Below are positions 31,737 to 43,720 of a stretch of DNA of 64,000 nt, piece after piece. Source of the stretch: Galeopsis tetrahit (lineage: Eukaryota; Streptophyta; Magnoliopsida; Lamiales; Lamiaceae); assembly GCA_963675135.1 (NCBI GenBank), contig OY776129.1:58482845-58546844 (forward strand). Reading direction: 5' to 3'. A program made the position numbers and the translations under genes. The stretch's first letter is position 1. Each line of letters opens with the position of its first letter. The notes under the pieces are model-generated. The model saw only the letters and a program-made list of their open reading frames with translations, was not told the origin of the DNA and did not search any database.

Positions 31737-34700
31737 ATGGCTTGGTGGGAAGGAGTTAATGAAACTCGTGTTCTCATCGCACAAGGTATTCAGTGCCACA
31801 GATAGTTTACATATTTGTTTCATATATACAGAGCGTGCTCGTGTTTTATATCCACTCATGACTTGTTAATTAATCGGCACCTTACATGTGTACCCAGGAC
31901 ATTTATTTGTGTTTAATTTCATTGAATTGTTTTGAAATTTCATGTCTGCAGGTCCTTCTACAAGTGGGGAGAGTGCTAGTACAGTTTTATCACTTCGGCA
32001 TCCCAGAACTGGTAATCTCTAATTAAGTCTGTCTTTCGACCCTTCCAACAATTTTGGGTGGGGGTCATCCTAAACTATGATTAAGAATCTGACTAATGTT
32101 TAATTTCCCATTGTGTGAATACGCAAGCTGTGATATGTTTCCATTTTGCTTTGTGATTTTTCTGAATGCATCATCTGTTGTGTTTCCATTTGGAGGTACA
32201 TTGTTCTGTGACTTGTTATTGATTATGTGGCTTGGCTAAGCAGCTTGTTGGTGCTCCCTTCATTGTCATCATGTCTGGCAGTATATTGGAAATTATAGTT
32301 GCTTTGCATAGCTGGAGTTTAAAACTTTTCAATGATTTTGTTATTTTACCAGGAAGCACTGCTTGCTACCTCTGTATTGATGGAGGTCTTCAAGAACTTC
32401 ACTGGTTTAAGCAATCTTACGGGTCCTGGTTCCTTGGGGATTATGTTTGTGAAGGTAAATATTGATGCATTTAAAGTGATACTGATAAGTGGTGACAACA
32501 TATGCGTATCAAATTACCCCTGCCACAAATAAATGATTGGATGGGTTCTTTTAGTATGCACAGGACACCAAAACCAATTTCCTTCCCTTTTTTCAAGCTG
32601 CAGCCTTCCTACAATTGTCTTGATTCTATGCACCTCTACGATTAATATTACACCTTGAAATTCTTATCTGATTTTTCTTGCTTTGCTGCATACAGATGGT
32701 CGCTTGTATACTGCCACTCCAGTTGATCCTGTTTTCATTCTTTTGCCAGTCTTTGAGGAAGCTCGAATGAAGGTTTACTGTTTCTTTTTCTCTTAGTTAT
32801 GGTTTGTAGAACCTTCCTGTTCTTTATTTCTGTCAAATGCTTCTACTTAGATTTATTTACCCCAGCAGTAGAACTTTTAGAGGTCTAGATATGAAGTAGA
32901 ATGCGCATCTGTAAATATCAACTACATTCATTCTGCAATCTTAATTCAAAATCTGAACACTTTTAGCCTCATTTAATATGGTTATATTTCTCAAGCACTA
33001 TTGATGTGCAAGAGTGAAAATGTTGCATTCACTTTTCCCTGTCATCTTTAGTGACTCTGTGATTAATGCATGCAGAAAGGAAATGAACCAGGGAAGTTTA
33101 GGCAACTTGATGAGATTATTTACATTGATGGTTATCCTGGATATCGATCTTTATCATCGATTGCAGAGAAGACAATGCCAATTGTTTGTGATCTTAAAGG
33201 TACTAGCTATTTATATTTATGGTAATTAATTCCTACATGTGAGGTCCTTGGAATACACGATACTTTTTACTGTTTTGGGGGTTTAGTTTTTTCAGAACAT
33301 GAATAAAACGTAAGGTTGATTAATTTTAATAACTGTCTCATTACACTTTGACCCAAAAAGCATCTGGTTTGTCTATTATACAATAGTGACAGTTTTTGTT
33401 GATGGTCTATGTACATATGACTACATGGATGGATTATGTTGAGGTCAATGAACTATTTTTGTCTCAATGATATTTTTTAGGTTAAGTTTGTAGAGTGTAT
33501 AAAATATATTGTTCTGATTTAGAGAAGTTTTATTTTCATTAAGGGTAAAGGGCATTTGTAGCATAATTTGCATTGATTTCAAATTTATGCACGAGTTATC
33601 ATCAATCCCCTATCTTGGTATTGGATATTTTTTAAATGACAAATACCAGAAACAAAGTAGAACACAATATGAATAAAATGAAGGGAAAAAATTGGGTGTA
33701 TATTGGAGGCTGATTTACCTGTCCGCTGTTAAAATGCCAGAATGCCTTTGCCTTTATGGAGATGCATAAATAATCTTTATTTTTTTTCTCTTTGACTAGA
33801 AGTTGGGTCAACCAAGTTTTTCAGGCTCAATGACTTGAAGGTCCTGAAGTGGCTGTGCTGTAAGGTTAGTCTTGATCTTCCTTCCTTGCTAAGCAATGCC
33901 CACCTGAATGTGACAATGAGTTATTACCCGATAATTTATATTAATATCAGGTTGGCGTGTATGCTTAAATATTCAGTTGCATCATTTATGCATCGTGAAA
34001 CACAGATCTCAAGTTCTATTTTTAAGTGAAATCATCCCAATTTAGATTTTCTACTATTAAAGCCTAAAATTTAGTTGATGTGTTATCATGGTAATGTCTT
34101 TTCACTGTTGCTTATGGTGAACCAGAATTCAATCATCGAAAGCATTCCTTTCTGAGTGCACATCTCTTTCTTGAGAACTTATAGTGCTAGTGGCGTTCCT
34201 TGGTAGGCTTTCTGGAAGTCATCTACAGTGACAACATGCTTTCTCCTATAGTTTAGATAGAGTCAAGGGTCACGGAATACAATAAAAAATCTTATAATAA
34301 AGATTTCTATAGGATGAACCCTGCCCAAGCAAACTGCCGTTTACAACATAAATGATATCTCCAAGATAGCCTAACAAAGAAGCAATGCAATAAAATAAGA
34401 CTTCCAAACCCAACCCTAAACCTAATCTTATCAGCTCGTCAAGTGCCACTGTCAGCTTTATTGTAATAATAACTCAACTATAATAATAATGAGACCTAAA
34501 TGTAAACGTTATCAAATTTCACATGAACTAATTGGCAGAATAAAATTGTGTTCAATGAATCATGTTGCTATGGAAACATTGTGAACCCCACAAGAGATGT
34601 ATATAACTACTGGTAAATCAATGAGTAGAAAATGGATTTTAGCAGCGAAAAGACTGCTCATGTATGCTAGAACTTGGATTTACATATGGAAGTTACTTCT

Positions 34701-36298
34701 GTCATTTCATGTAATGAAATTAGAAGATAAAATTGTTCAAGAGCCATGGATTAGTCATTTTTACTGGTTAATTTATTTGTGAAGGCATAACTGGTCCTTT
34801 TCACATTCTACCCTGTGGGTCCCCTTTTTTCTTGCATTATTCCTCTCTAATTAATTTTCAATTTCTGAAAAATGTAGGCACACCAATTAAAGCAGACGCT
34901 ACCAACATTGGATGAGAATTATGCTGCTCGAAATGAGAGAGATACATGTATGTCATCTGGAATATATTATTTTTCCCACCTTCTTTGCATTAATGAACAT
35001 AAATTGTCTACTGCTGCATAAATTCCTTGATAAGGATCTTTAAGTTTCTAATACATTGACCTGTTTCTCTACCTTTAGCATGATGTTTCAATACGTAAGC
35101 GCAATTCTCATTCCATGCAAAGTATGCTCTGAAAATGCTCGGTCCTTTGTATGAAGTACTGCCTAAAATTTCTATCTTCCATATATCATAACAATTACCT
35201 TTCTTGCCTCCATAGATATCCTATTTCCTTGTCTACTGATGGAAAACATATCAATGCACAAAAGTATCTTCGTTTGCCTGGCAAATGATATTGTATTTGT
35301 TTACCCCAAATGTTGTGTGGAATGAAGAATTGTGATTTTTTGACAAAATCTACCAATAATTACTGATTAAAACATTTTTTTATGGCACAGTATTTGATGC
35401 AGTCTCTATAGTTCGAGAGTACTTAAAGGAGGAACCCTGGGTGAACTTACTGTGCAACAAATTGAAGTACGGTATTGCTTTTCAGCAAATTAATTGTGAA
35501 ATAAGTCAATGGATAACCATCTCATTTGAAATTCCTTGTGAAATAACTGAAATCCAACCAGTTAATTGTGTAAATATCGAGTATGAATTAGCATGTCCGA
35601 TACAGATTGATGTTAATTCTTTCTCTCTCTTGATTATACTTGAAGCTTTGTTCTACTGAGGGAGAAATAATGAATAACTTCATTTATATTTGGGCCCACT
35701 CATTAAGTATCCATGTTAGATAGAATGATAGTACATATACTCATATTGCATAATAACGAAGTGCGGAACTGCATCGTTAGATCTTATGTTCCCTAAAAAC
35801 AGGTATCATCGACTTAATACCAACTTCCCCTGAATTGGAATTTTTAATACTAAATGACATAATTAAATTTTTATGCTTCATTTAGTTTCACAATTGAAGA
35901 ACCTAATGATGTGTGTAGTTATCTGTATGCACCCCTAACTATTTCAGTGCTCCCATTTGCAGAATAAACTTACAGGACTGTGCAAACACACAAGATATTG
36001 AAATACTTCCATCTTCTATTGAAGCTGGTGGCGCATCATTTAATCCTGTGCAGGTAATAGAATCAAGAAAATTGCAATTGTTTCTCGTATATAATGGCCT
36101 GCAAGGAGGTTTTCTGTTTGTTAAATGAATCCATTGGTATGCAAGTTTTGAGATTTTTGCGATTCTTGTGCTCAGGTGAATAATGGGATGGAGAAGAAAG
36201 TTCCCGGAAAAACAAGGCAAGCAAAGAAGGCAAAAGTGGAGAAAGATTCACATAATATCAAAGACATGTTCACCAGGGCAACTAGAAAGAGAGGGTAA
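31737..36298 (+). CDS. RNASEH2B: Ribonuclease H2 subunit B
   Basis: Ten coding exons (31737-31785, 31952-32011, 32353-32454, 32696-32772, 33076-33199, 33800-33864, 34878-34947, 35391-35466, 35963-36053, 36176-36298) join without a frame break into 278 residues. Visible blocks: MAWWEGVNETRVLIAQ, FKQSYGSWFLGDYVCEDG, LYTATPVDPVFILLPVFEEA, FRQLDEIIYIDGYPGY, VLKWLCCKAHQLKQTLP and a basic tail with NIKDMFTRATRKRG. These match the plant form of the non-catalytic B subunit. In RNase H2 it pairs with subunit C to support the catalytic A subunit, which removes ribonucleotides from DNA; that is family knowledge. The NIKDMF stretch occupies the place of the PCNA-binding PIP box in animals but lacks the usual FF, so PCNA binding is uncertain. 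Same strand as the UXT-like gene about 2.6 kb upstream. No defect seen. Confidence 0.93.
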
Positions 36299-37360
36299 CA
36301 ACTCACTACTACTACTGTATTATTTTCCATTAATTACAATTGTTAAAATTGAATCCTTTTGGATTAGGTTCGTAGTCTGCAATCTTTTGTTATATGTATG
36401 TGATCTGCGAGATCTTTTTTTGTTCATGCGTATCTTGGATAGTTGGATTGTACCTTGTACTTTAGCTTTAACGCACACAGTGTATGCTGTAGTATTATGC
36501 AATGTAGTATGAAGTTGACACTCTAGTTTTAGCCACTTTTACCATTTTCTGGCATATATTTCAAATTTTCCACTCTATTTATTTTTTGTGATAGTTTACA
36601 CTTTACATTAACTATGAATACTATTAAAAGGGCAATAAATCACCTTTTTTTGTTATTTAATTGACTTTTTTTTTAAAAAAAATCGTATGAAACATCTTTA
36701 AATGTTAATTACAGTAGATCGGCAGGGAGTAACAAATGTAACTTCTGTGTATAAATGTCACTTTCAAGTCTAATCAATCAAAGATTGATATGTTAAAATA
36801 TTTATAGTTAGGACTGAATATCTCAATTGATTTAGATTGAATTATACAGAGTAAATAGTATGTTCTTCGGCTTGATTTGAAATTAAAAAAATATAATATT
36901 AAATGTGTAGTGGATAGTTGAGCTAGAGAGATAAAAAAAAATTTAAGAGAAATAGTGAATTTTATCAAATAAAAAAAATGTAAACTTTAAATTGAGACGT
37001 GTCCAAAAGAAAAGTGTAAATCTTAAAAAGAGATTACTTACGGAAATCCGTGAAATCTCATTTTCTTTGATTTAATGTAAAAAGTGATAATGTTTAAATA
37101 AAAATGTGATAGTCATTTATTTAATTTATTTAAACATTATTACTTTATAAATGTGCTCAAAAATAAATTAAACTGCATTTTTTACAAACATAAATTTGAA
37201 AAAAATAAATAAATTATCCAACCTAAAAATTTGAAATATGAATTAAATTAAATACAGAAAAAAATTTAAAACAATCTCACAATAATTCTTGTCAAAATAT
37301 AATTGAGTTGAAACGCTATAATTCTATAGGTATATAGTAAAATAAATGAGGTGTGACATA
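36299..37360. other. 3' flank of RNase H2B, AT-rich, no gene
   Basis: Contains the presumed 3' UTR to about 36540. A GGCAGGGAGTAAC piece near 36721 could be a Stowaway remnant. Otherwise A/T-rich sequence without features. Confidence 0.5.
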
Positions 37361-37555
37361 CCGTTCCAGGATTTTATGCACACTTTGACCGGCAAGGAGA
37401 TTAAGAAAATTGAATAAAGTGATGGGTAAGGTAAATAAAGGAGGGGTATTATTGGTAATTCAATGGAATAAAGTGATAGATAAGGTAAATAAAGGAGGGG
37501 TATTATTGGGACGTCCATTAAGAAAAATGTGCATAAAATCATGGGACGGAGGGAG
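37361..37555. mobile_element. Decayed Stowaway-type MITE
   Basis: Right end GGGACGGAGGGAG followed by TA. The left end CCGTTCCAGGATTTTATGCA is a diverged inverted copy of TGCATAAAATCATGGGACGG, preceded by TA. Inside is a tandem repeat of about 52 bp with GTAAATAAAGGAGGGGTATT twice. Confidence 0.65.
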
Positions 37556-37655
37556 TACAAATTTTTACCACATATATATTGATTTAATGTAAATTTAACC
37601 TCACTAGGGAGCTTAATTTTGTTTTTTTAATAAGTCTTAATTTTGGTCATTTATG

Positions 37656-37800
37656 TTAGGATTGTAAATTAATCGAATAATTTTGATCGATTTTGTATTC
37701 ATATTCGAGATTTTGTACGAATATAATTTTTTATTCGATTAATAAAAAAATACAAATACAAAATTATAATATTCAATATATATACACAAAAACTTATGAA
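37656..37800. mobile_element. Fragment of the CGAATCGAAT hAT MITE family
   Basis: AGGATTGTAAATTAATCGAA and ACGAATATAATTTTTTATTCG resemble half of the element at 21219-21768. No right end found. Confidence 0.35.
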
Positions 37801-38027
37801 ATATAGATAAATACAGTAAATTTTGAGCAAAAATTCTTGGGTCAAATTCGGGTCAACACGAGTCAACACGGATCAAAATTAATTAAAATATATTTTTTCG
37901 CTTTTAAGGATTGTTACATGACTAAAACTATGTTACTACATAACTAAAATATTGTCACTCCACAAGACTAAAAATGTACTACTACAAGTCCAATAATATT
38001 CTTAACATTTCATTTTTTGGGTGAATT

Positions 38028-38624
38028 CTCTAGAATATACCGAAATTTCGGTATACCGAACTTTTCATACCGAAAAATATCGAAATTATCGAAATTTTCG
38101 GTACGGTATGATATCGTACCGAAATTTTCGGTACGGTAACGGTATGGAAAATGATCATACCGCGGTATTTCGGTATACCGAAATTTTTTCGGTATTCGGT
38201 ATGAAACAGTACCGAAACCTTAATAAAATAATAATTTTATATTATTTTTAAATTAAAATAACTTTAATTATTAAAATATAAATAAAATAAACCTTAAATA
38301 ATTAATTTCGGTATAAAACAATGCTTCAATATTTTCGGTATGAATTGGTATACAGGTATTTCAATATGAAATGATGGTTCAATATTTTCGATATGAATCG
38401 GTATACCGATATGGTACGGTATACCGATATACCGTACTGAAAATTCGGTATACCGAAATTACGGTACAGTATCGGTATGAATTTTTACATAAGTTTCGGT
38501 ATACCGAGATTACGGTATACCGAAATTTCGGTACGGTAACGGTATGGATTTTTTCAATATCGAAATTTTCGGTACGATAATGGTATGGTTCGGTATGATC
38601 GGTATACCGTACCGAACCACCCCT
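38028..38624. mobile_element. hAT-type MITE built from CGGTATACCGAAATT motifs
   Basis: Right end, reversed, TAGGGGTGGTTCGGTACGG is typical of plant hAT MITEs. The two halves are dense in CGGTATACCGAAATTTCGG, itself palindromic, around an AT-rich centre at 38220-38310. The left end (about 38028, CTCTAGAATATACCG) is degraded and no target duplication is visible. Confidence 0.7.
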
Positions 38625-38931
38625 AATTTACTACTATCCCCCAACTTATTAGAAATTATGGATCAACTTATACTATGTGTCCCATAGAAATTATTAGACC
38701 TAGGGAGGAGCATACTTCTAAGTCTCAAACCTACACCACAAGACCAACTCCTTCAAGTTGAGATTATTGTGAATTTGATTGATGATTGCAGTTAATTTCT
38801 TGCCACGGAAATATGAGTGACCGAGGTCTAAAGAATACCCCCTCTTCTCTCAACTACATTCAACTCATAGCAACGAAGCTTGATTCCTCATCGCCGGAGA
38901 CGTGAGATTGAACAACAAATCCTGGTGCTAG

Positions 38932-39148
38932 TGTGCCACATAATAAACATATGTTGCCGGAAATAGTTTTATGATATACTAATTGCAAAATTTAAAAAAT
39001 CTGTATCAGATTGTAAAATTTAAAAACATACGTCGTAATTGAGAAAACTTGAAAATGTCATGATTTTTTTATGCAATTTACGCTTTAATACTATGCTTTG
39101 TGCTTTCCAGGCTAACTCATGTGTGTGCTTATTATTGTAGATCCTTAA
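38932..39148 (+). pseudogene. ETR1: Copy of an ETR1 intron
   Basis: GTGCCACATAATAAACATAT, TATACTAATTGCAAAATTTA, CTTTGTGCTTTCCAGGCTAA and TTATTATTGTAGATCCTTAA match 62122-62333, the intron of the ETR1 pseudogene plus the first bases of its next exon, in the same order. After the exon start it diverges at once (AAATGGTAGAAAAG). Confidence 0.85.
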
Positions 39149-39159
39149 ATGGTAGAAAA

Positions 39160-41425
39160 GATGGACTATCATAGGCCCAAGATTGAAAAAATAAGATTAA
39201 ATCAAGATTGTTAATATAATAGGAATTTGGTATACACCTTGACTGCTTGTGTGACCATTTTAAGATAGGTGGAGACTGTGGAGTGTATATTTTACTAGAA
39301 TGCACTTATTGAAAAAGTATAATTTCAAACATGCCCCACCACATGAGATCTAGACGAAGAAGTATAAAATTAATATCTCATATTACAAAAATGGATTTCA
39401 TATAAAATTATTTTTACTATGAACATAAATAAACAAGTTTGATTATAAATTTTCAAGTCACCCTTCAAAAAAATACAATTAGTCCCTTCGTCACTTGCCA
39501 TTTGTGTGATCAAAATAAAATTTTTGTCAATAATTTTTAGTGAAATTGAAGAAGGCAATAAACGAGTTATGGCATTGTTTATAGTGCTAGGTTTGGACCT
39601 AAATGGGATAAGAGGGAGACAATACTATGAATCCTCTTAGCATCTTTAAAAAAATCCACTATATTCTTATACAATTCTGAGCGTCTTTTAATCTTTTTAT
39701 TTTGAGCGGTGCTTCTGAGCGTTTTTTAATCTTTTGTCTTTTAATCTTTTTTTTGAGCAGTGCTTCTTAGGCTGTCTTTTAATTGTTTAAGCGGTGCTTC
39801 TTTTAATCTTTATTCTTAGACAATTCTCAGACAAGGTTATTCTTAGACAATTCTGAGCGTATTTTAATCTTTTTAAGCGGTGCTTCTTTTAATCTTTTAT
39901 TAAGCGGTGCTCTACTTAAGACTTTAAGCACAGGACAGACTTGAACTATCTATACAAAGCTGATTTGAGGATAGTATAAAATTTAGAGAATGACGGTAAA
40001 ATTTAGAAAATCATTGAGTCAAATTATCCTCAAACTAAATTGATAAAATTCTTGAAGTAACTAAAAAGGAATAAACAAGTTATGACATATTAGTTTATAG
40101 TGTAAAACGTAGAAGTGTGAGGAACCTTGGACGGTGTCTTTGTGTCAAATTTAGACAATGATGAAATTCATCAAATTCATCCCCAGTTGTTTTTAAAATT
40201 TACAATCTGATACATAGAATTTTTAAGATAGGTTGACTGTGTGACCATTTAGGTGGAGAATGTGGAGTATATATTTTACTAGAATGCACTTATTGAAAAA
40301 GTATAATTTCAAACATGCCCCACCACATGAGGTCTAGACTACGAAGTATAAAATTAATATAAAATGAATTTCATATAAAATTATTTTTACTATGAACATA
40401 AATAAACAAGTTTGATTATAAATTTTCACAGTCACTCCTTAAAAAAAATACAATTCGTCACTTCGCCACTTGCCATTTGTGTGATCAAAATAAAATTTCT
40501 AGTTATCTAGAAATTGATAAAATTCTGTCAATAATTTTATGTGAAATTGAAGAAGGCAATAAACGAGTTATGACATTTGTTTGTTTATGGTGCTAGGTTT
40601 GCACCTAAATTAAGATAAGAAGGGGGAGACAATACTCTGAATAGCATCTTTTAAAATCCCCTCTGTGCGTACTTTATTATTTTTAGACCTGAGCGTATTT
40701 TGAACGTCTTTTAATCTTTTTAAGCGGTGAAGTCTTTTAATCTTTTTAAAAGCGGTGCTTCTTAGACCGTCTTTTAATTCTTTAAGCTTTGCTTCTTTTA
40801 ATCTTTATTCTTAGACAATTCTCCGACAAGGTTATTCTTAGACAATTCTGGGCGTATTTTAATTTTTTTAAACTTCTTAGACCGTCTTTTAATTCTTTAA
40901 GCTTTGCTTCTTTTAATCTTTATTCTTAGACAATTCTCCGACAAGGTTATTCTTAGACAATTCTGGGCGTATTTTAATTTTTTTAAGCGGTGCTTTACTT
41001 AAGACTTATAATTCTGTGTAAAATGTCTGATTCTGTGAATCTGACGGTAAAATTAAGTTTATAGTGTAATTCTTGAAGTAACAAGAAGTTATGACATATT
41101 AGTTTATAGTGTAAAACGTAGAAGTGTGAGGAACCTATGGACGGTGTCTTTGTGTCAAATTTAGACAATGATGAAATTCATCAAATTCATCACCAGTTGT
41201 TTTTAAAATTTACAATATGATACACTATATTTTACTAGAATGCACTTATTAAAAAAGTATAATTTCAAACATGCCCCACCACATGAGGCCTAGACGACGA
41301 AGTATAAAATTAATATCTCATTTTACAAAAATGATTTCATATAAAATTATTTTTACTATGAACATAAATAAACAAGTTTGATTATAAATTTTCACGTCAC
41401 TCCTTACAAAATACAATTCGTCAAA
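39160..41425. repeat. Large triplicated block with TTTAATCTTTTTAAGCGGTGCTT repeats
   Basis: The segment with ACTAGAATGCACTTATTGAA, ACATGCCCCACCACATGAG and AATAAACAAGTTTGATTATA appears at about 39290-39460, 40270-40430 and 41230-41400. Between them lie two stretches (39650-39920 and 40680-41000) of short imperfect repeats around CTTTTAATCTTTTTAAGCGG and TTCTTAGACAATTCT. No gene. The AAGCGGTG core recalls the GCGGTGAGAAACC repeats near ENSA, but I cannot prove a relation. Confidence 0.75.
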
Positions 41426-41785
41426 ATTAGAACCTATGTCTTTATTTTTAAAACAATAGAACACATGCATTATACATTTCATTATGAAGATGAACTATTT
41501 ACATCATAAAAAATCATTATATGAAACAAATTTGTGATGTCTCACCAATTTGCCAATCTACAGAAATAGAAAAATGAAAAAGGAAAGAAGTCTCCTCTGT
41601 ATACATCTTTATGAACTGCAATTATAATAACAATTTGTAGTAACTAAGGATAAAAATCAACCAAATACTAAGTTGGTTTGATGCACAATTTAATCTAATC
41701 AATTATTAAGAAGCTGAGCTCCTGAGCTCCTGGATTCTTGAATATCAAAGTTGATGCTCTGCAACTAAAATACAATAATCTTCCT
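41426..41785. other. Intergenic, downstream of the protease fragment
   Basis: AT-rich sequence that would be the 3' UTR side of the minus-strand fragment at 41786-41962. No other feature seen. Confidence 0.4.
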
Positions 41786-41962
41786 CTAGAGGTGAAGCTT
41801 ATGACCTTCCATCTTTAAATAAGTCTCTGGGAGAATTAAGAATGCAGTAGAGCACTGTACATATGGAGTTATGCCGACCTCGGTGATGTCGTGAAGTGTC
41901 GGGGACAGATACTTAGAAACGATAATGAAAAGGGCTGATCCATCTTGTAACTCGGTTACACT
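41786..41962 (-). pseudogene. C-terminal exon fragment of a CtpA-type carboxyl-terminal processing protease
   Basis: After an acceptor (TTGATTGCAG) the minus strand reads SVTELQDGSALFIIVSKYLS, then PTLHDITEVGITPYVQCST, and stops at TAG (41786-41788). This matches the end of the S41A peptidase domain of plastid CTPA proteases, where GSALFVTVAKYLSP and GI.PD are conserved; here the aspartate of GI.PD is tyrosine. Only about 58 codons are present and no upstream exon with the catalytic serine or lysine is seen in 41963-42584. It is a gene fragment. Recognition is by memory of the family. Confidence 0.55.
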
Positions 41963-42584
41963 CTGCAATCAAATGAACAAGAACCATTTAGTTAACCTCG
42001 ACCTAGAACAATTTGTACATAAATTTCTTATGTAAAACAATATAATCTCAAAGTCTAACATGGAACACTCCATCCTTAACTAGAAAGGTATAGACACTTA
42101 AAAAAGGCAAGTCTTAGTATGCTTTTCCTTCTCTTGAGCATGTTATGTACAAAATGCTTATAACAACAATGCAGAGCAAATTGAGAAGTACAAGAGGAAC
42201 TCTCAAGTACTGAGTTGCATAAATAAGACCAAGAATCTGCCCCTTGAATGAGTTTCTCTTGACACAAGAATACTTCTAGAAAATAGCAAAAATTCTCCAA
42301 AAAAATGAAGTGCACACTGTATTCAATTAAGAAACCTTCAAGATGGGTTTATGGGGAATTCTGAAGGGACCTACTAGGGCTCAAAAGAGGGAGATCTGAG
42401 AAGGGAGGAATCTATGATGCATTTGAGGTGAAAATGTGTAATTCAACGACTCAGATTCAGCAAAACACCAAAAAACGCAGAACAAGTAAAGATTTGAGAT
42501 AATCTCAAACTGTAAACCTCTGAAGAATGTTAAATTGTTGATGGCATAGCAAAGAAAGAAAGAAAGAGTTTGATTGCAATTATA
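41963..42584. other. Unrecognised gap upstream of the protease fragment
   Basis: Contains a few exon-like stretches on the minus strand (42076-42315) with no family match. It may be intron sequence of the captured protease piece. Confidence 0.35.
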
Positions 42585-42859
42585 TCTACCCTTATATACT
42601 AATATTCTAAATCTATTCTTTCCTACGTGGCTCTATCTGATCTCTCCTTTTCAATTTTCTATTTTTCTTAAATTTCTGCATTTTTTTATTAAACGGTTTA
42701 TTTTAGTTTTCTCTCTCCTCTTAACTTCTTCATCCGTTTAAATTTCTTAAATAATTATAATTTAATTTATAGTATCAATTTTCATTTTTTAAATTATTTT
42801 TTAATTTTTCTTTTTATCATTTTTTTTAGTATCCGCATAATAAGCGGGTTTTGCACTAG
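42585..42859 (+). mobile_element. Short non-autonomous Helitron (275 bp)
   Basis: Starts A|TCTACCCTTATATAC and ends with a small GC hairpin (CCGC, seven-base loop, GCGG), then GTTTTGCACTAG|T. TC at the start, hairpin and CTAG at the end, insertion between A and T: all Helitron marks. No coding capacity. Confidence 0.65.
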
Positions 42860-43179
42860 TATACAACATAAATTGCTGATAATGTCCACAATGTCTTTCT
42901 TAACTGCAACCCTAAAAAAATTCATGCTCAAAACTCATTCTCCAATTCACTGTGTTACCTGCAAGAATGGAACACCTATCTATATCTATATATATATAAT
43001 AAAAAGATAGTGGCTTCTTGGAGAAGTTCCCGCCTAAATTTTTTTGATAATAAAATATTATTATATGCCCTGCCTCATTCCTTTTCCAGTCTCAATATAA
43101 TGCGTCCTTCGGTCTGCCTATGCTGTTTTGGAGATACCTATTATCAAATCAATTTAATAGAAATTCATCTACTTCTTTG

Positions 43180-43720
43180 TCTCCGTTTCGGCGTTCCCCC
43201 ACTCCACCGCCGCGAACCCAGGCTGTCGTCGCCCCACGCCCGTCGCTTCTCCTCCATCTTCGTATTCTGCCGCTCAAATCAGTCCTTCTTCTTTATTTTT
43301 TTTCTGCTGCCCCTACCCCACAGCCCCGTCGGCCCTCCTCCATCTTTTTACCTTTTTTTTGTCTGTTGCCCATCGTGCCGCCCCCTCGCCGTGTCCAGGC
43401 AGCCATGCCACCACCCCACCAACCCCTGCGCCGCCCATATCCCGTTGCCGCCCATCGCCGTCGGTAAATTTCTCTCCTTTGTTTTCTTCTTTTTTTTCCT
43501 CTTTTTTTTCGTAACAGCAAACAGGAAGGTTTCTTCTTACTTTTTTTGTCCAGGCCGTCGTGCCACTACCAACCCCAGTGTCGCCTGTCTCCCGTCCCCG
43601 CCCATCGCCGCCGGTAAGTTTCTCTCCTTTGTTTTCTTCTTTTTTTTCCGTAACAGCAAACAGGGGGATTTCTTCTTTTTTGTTTTCCTCTTTTTTTTTT
43701 CGGTAACAGCAACCTTTTTT
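43180..43720 (+). pseudogene. Duplicated GC/CT-rich leader-like exon inside the Helitron
   Basis: CGCCCATCGCCGTCGGTAAA and CGCCCATCGCCGCCGGTAAG, each followed by TTCTCTCCTTTGTTTTCTTC, form a tandem duplication (about 43440-43530 and 43595-43690) ending at donor-like GGTAAG. A 243-codon frame runs across it but is biased to S/P/F by the CT-rich sequence and has no domain. Probably a copied first exon. Confidence 0.4.
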
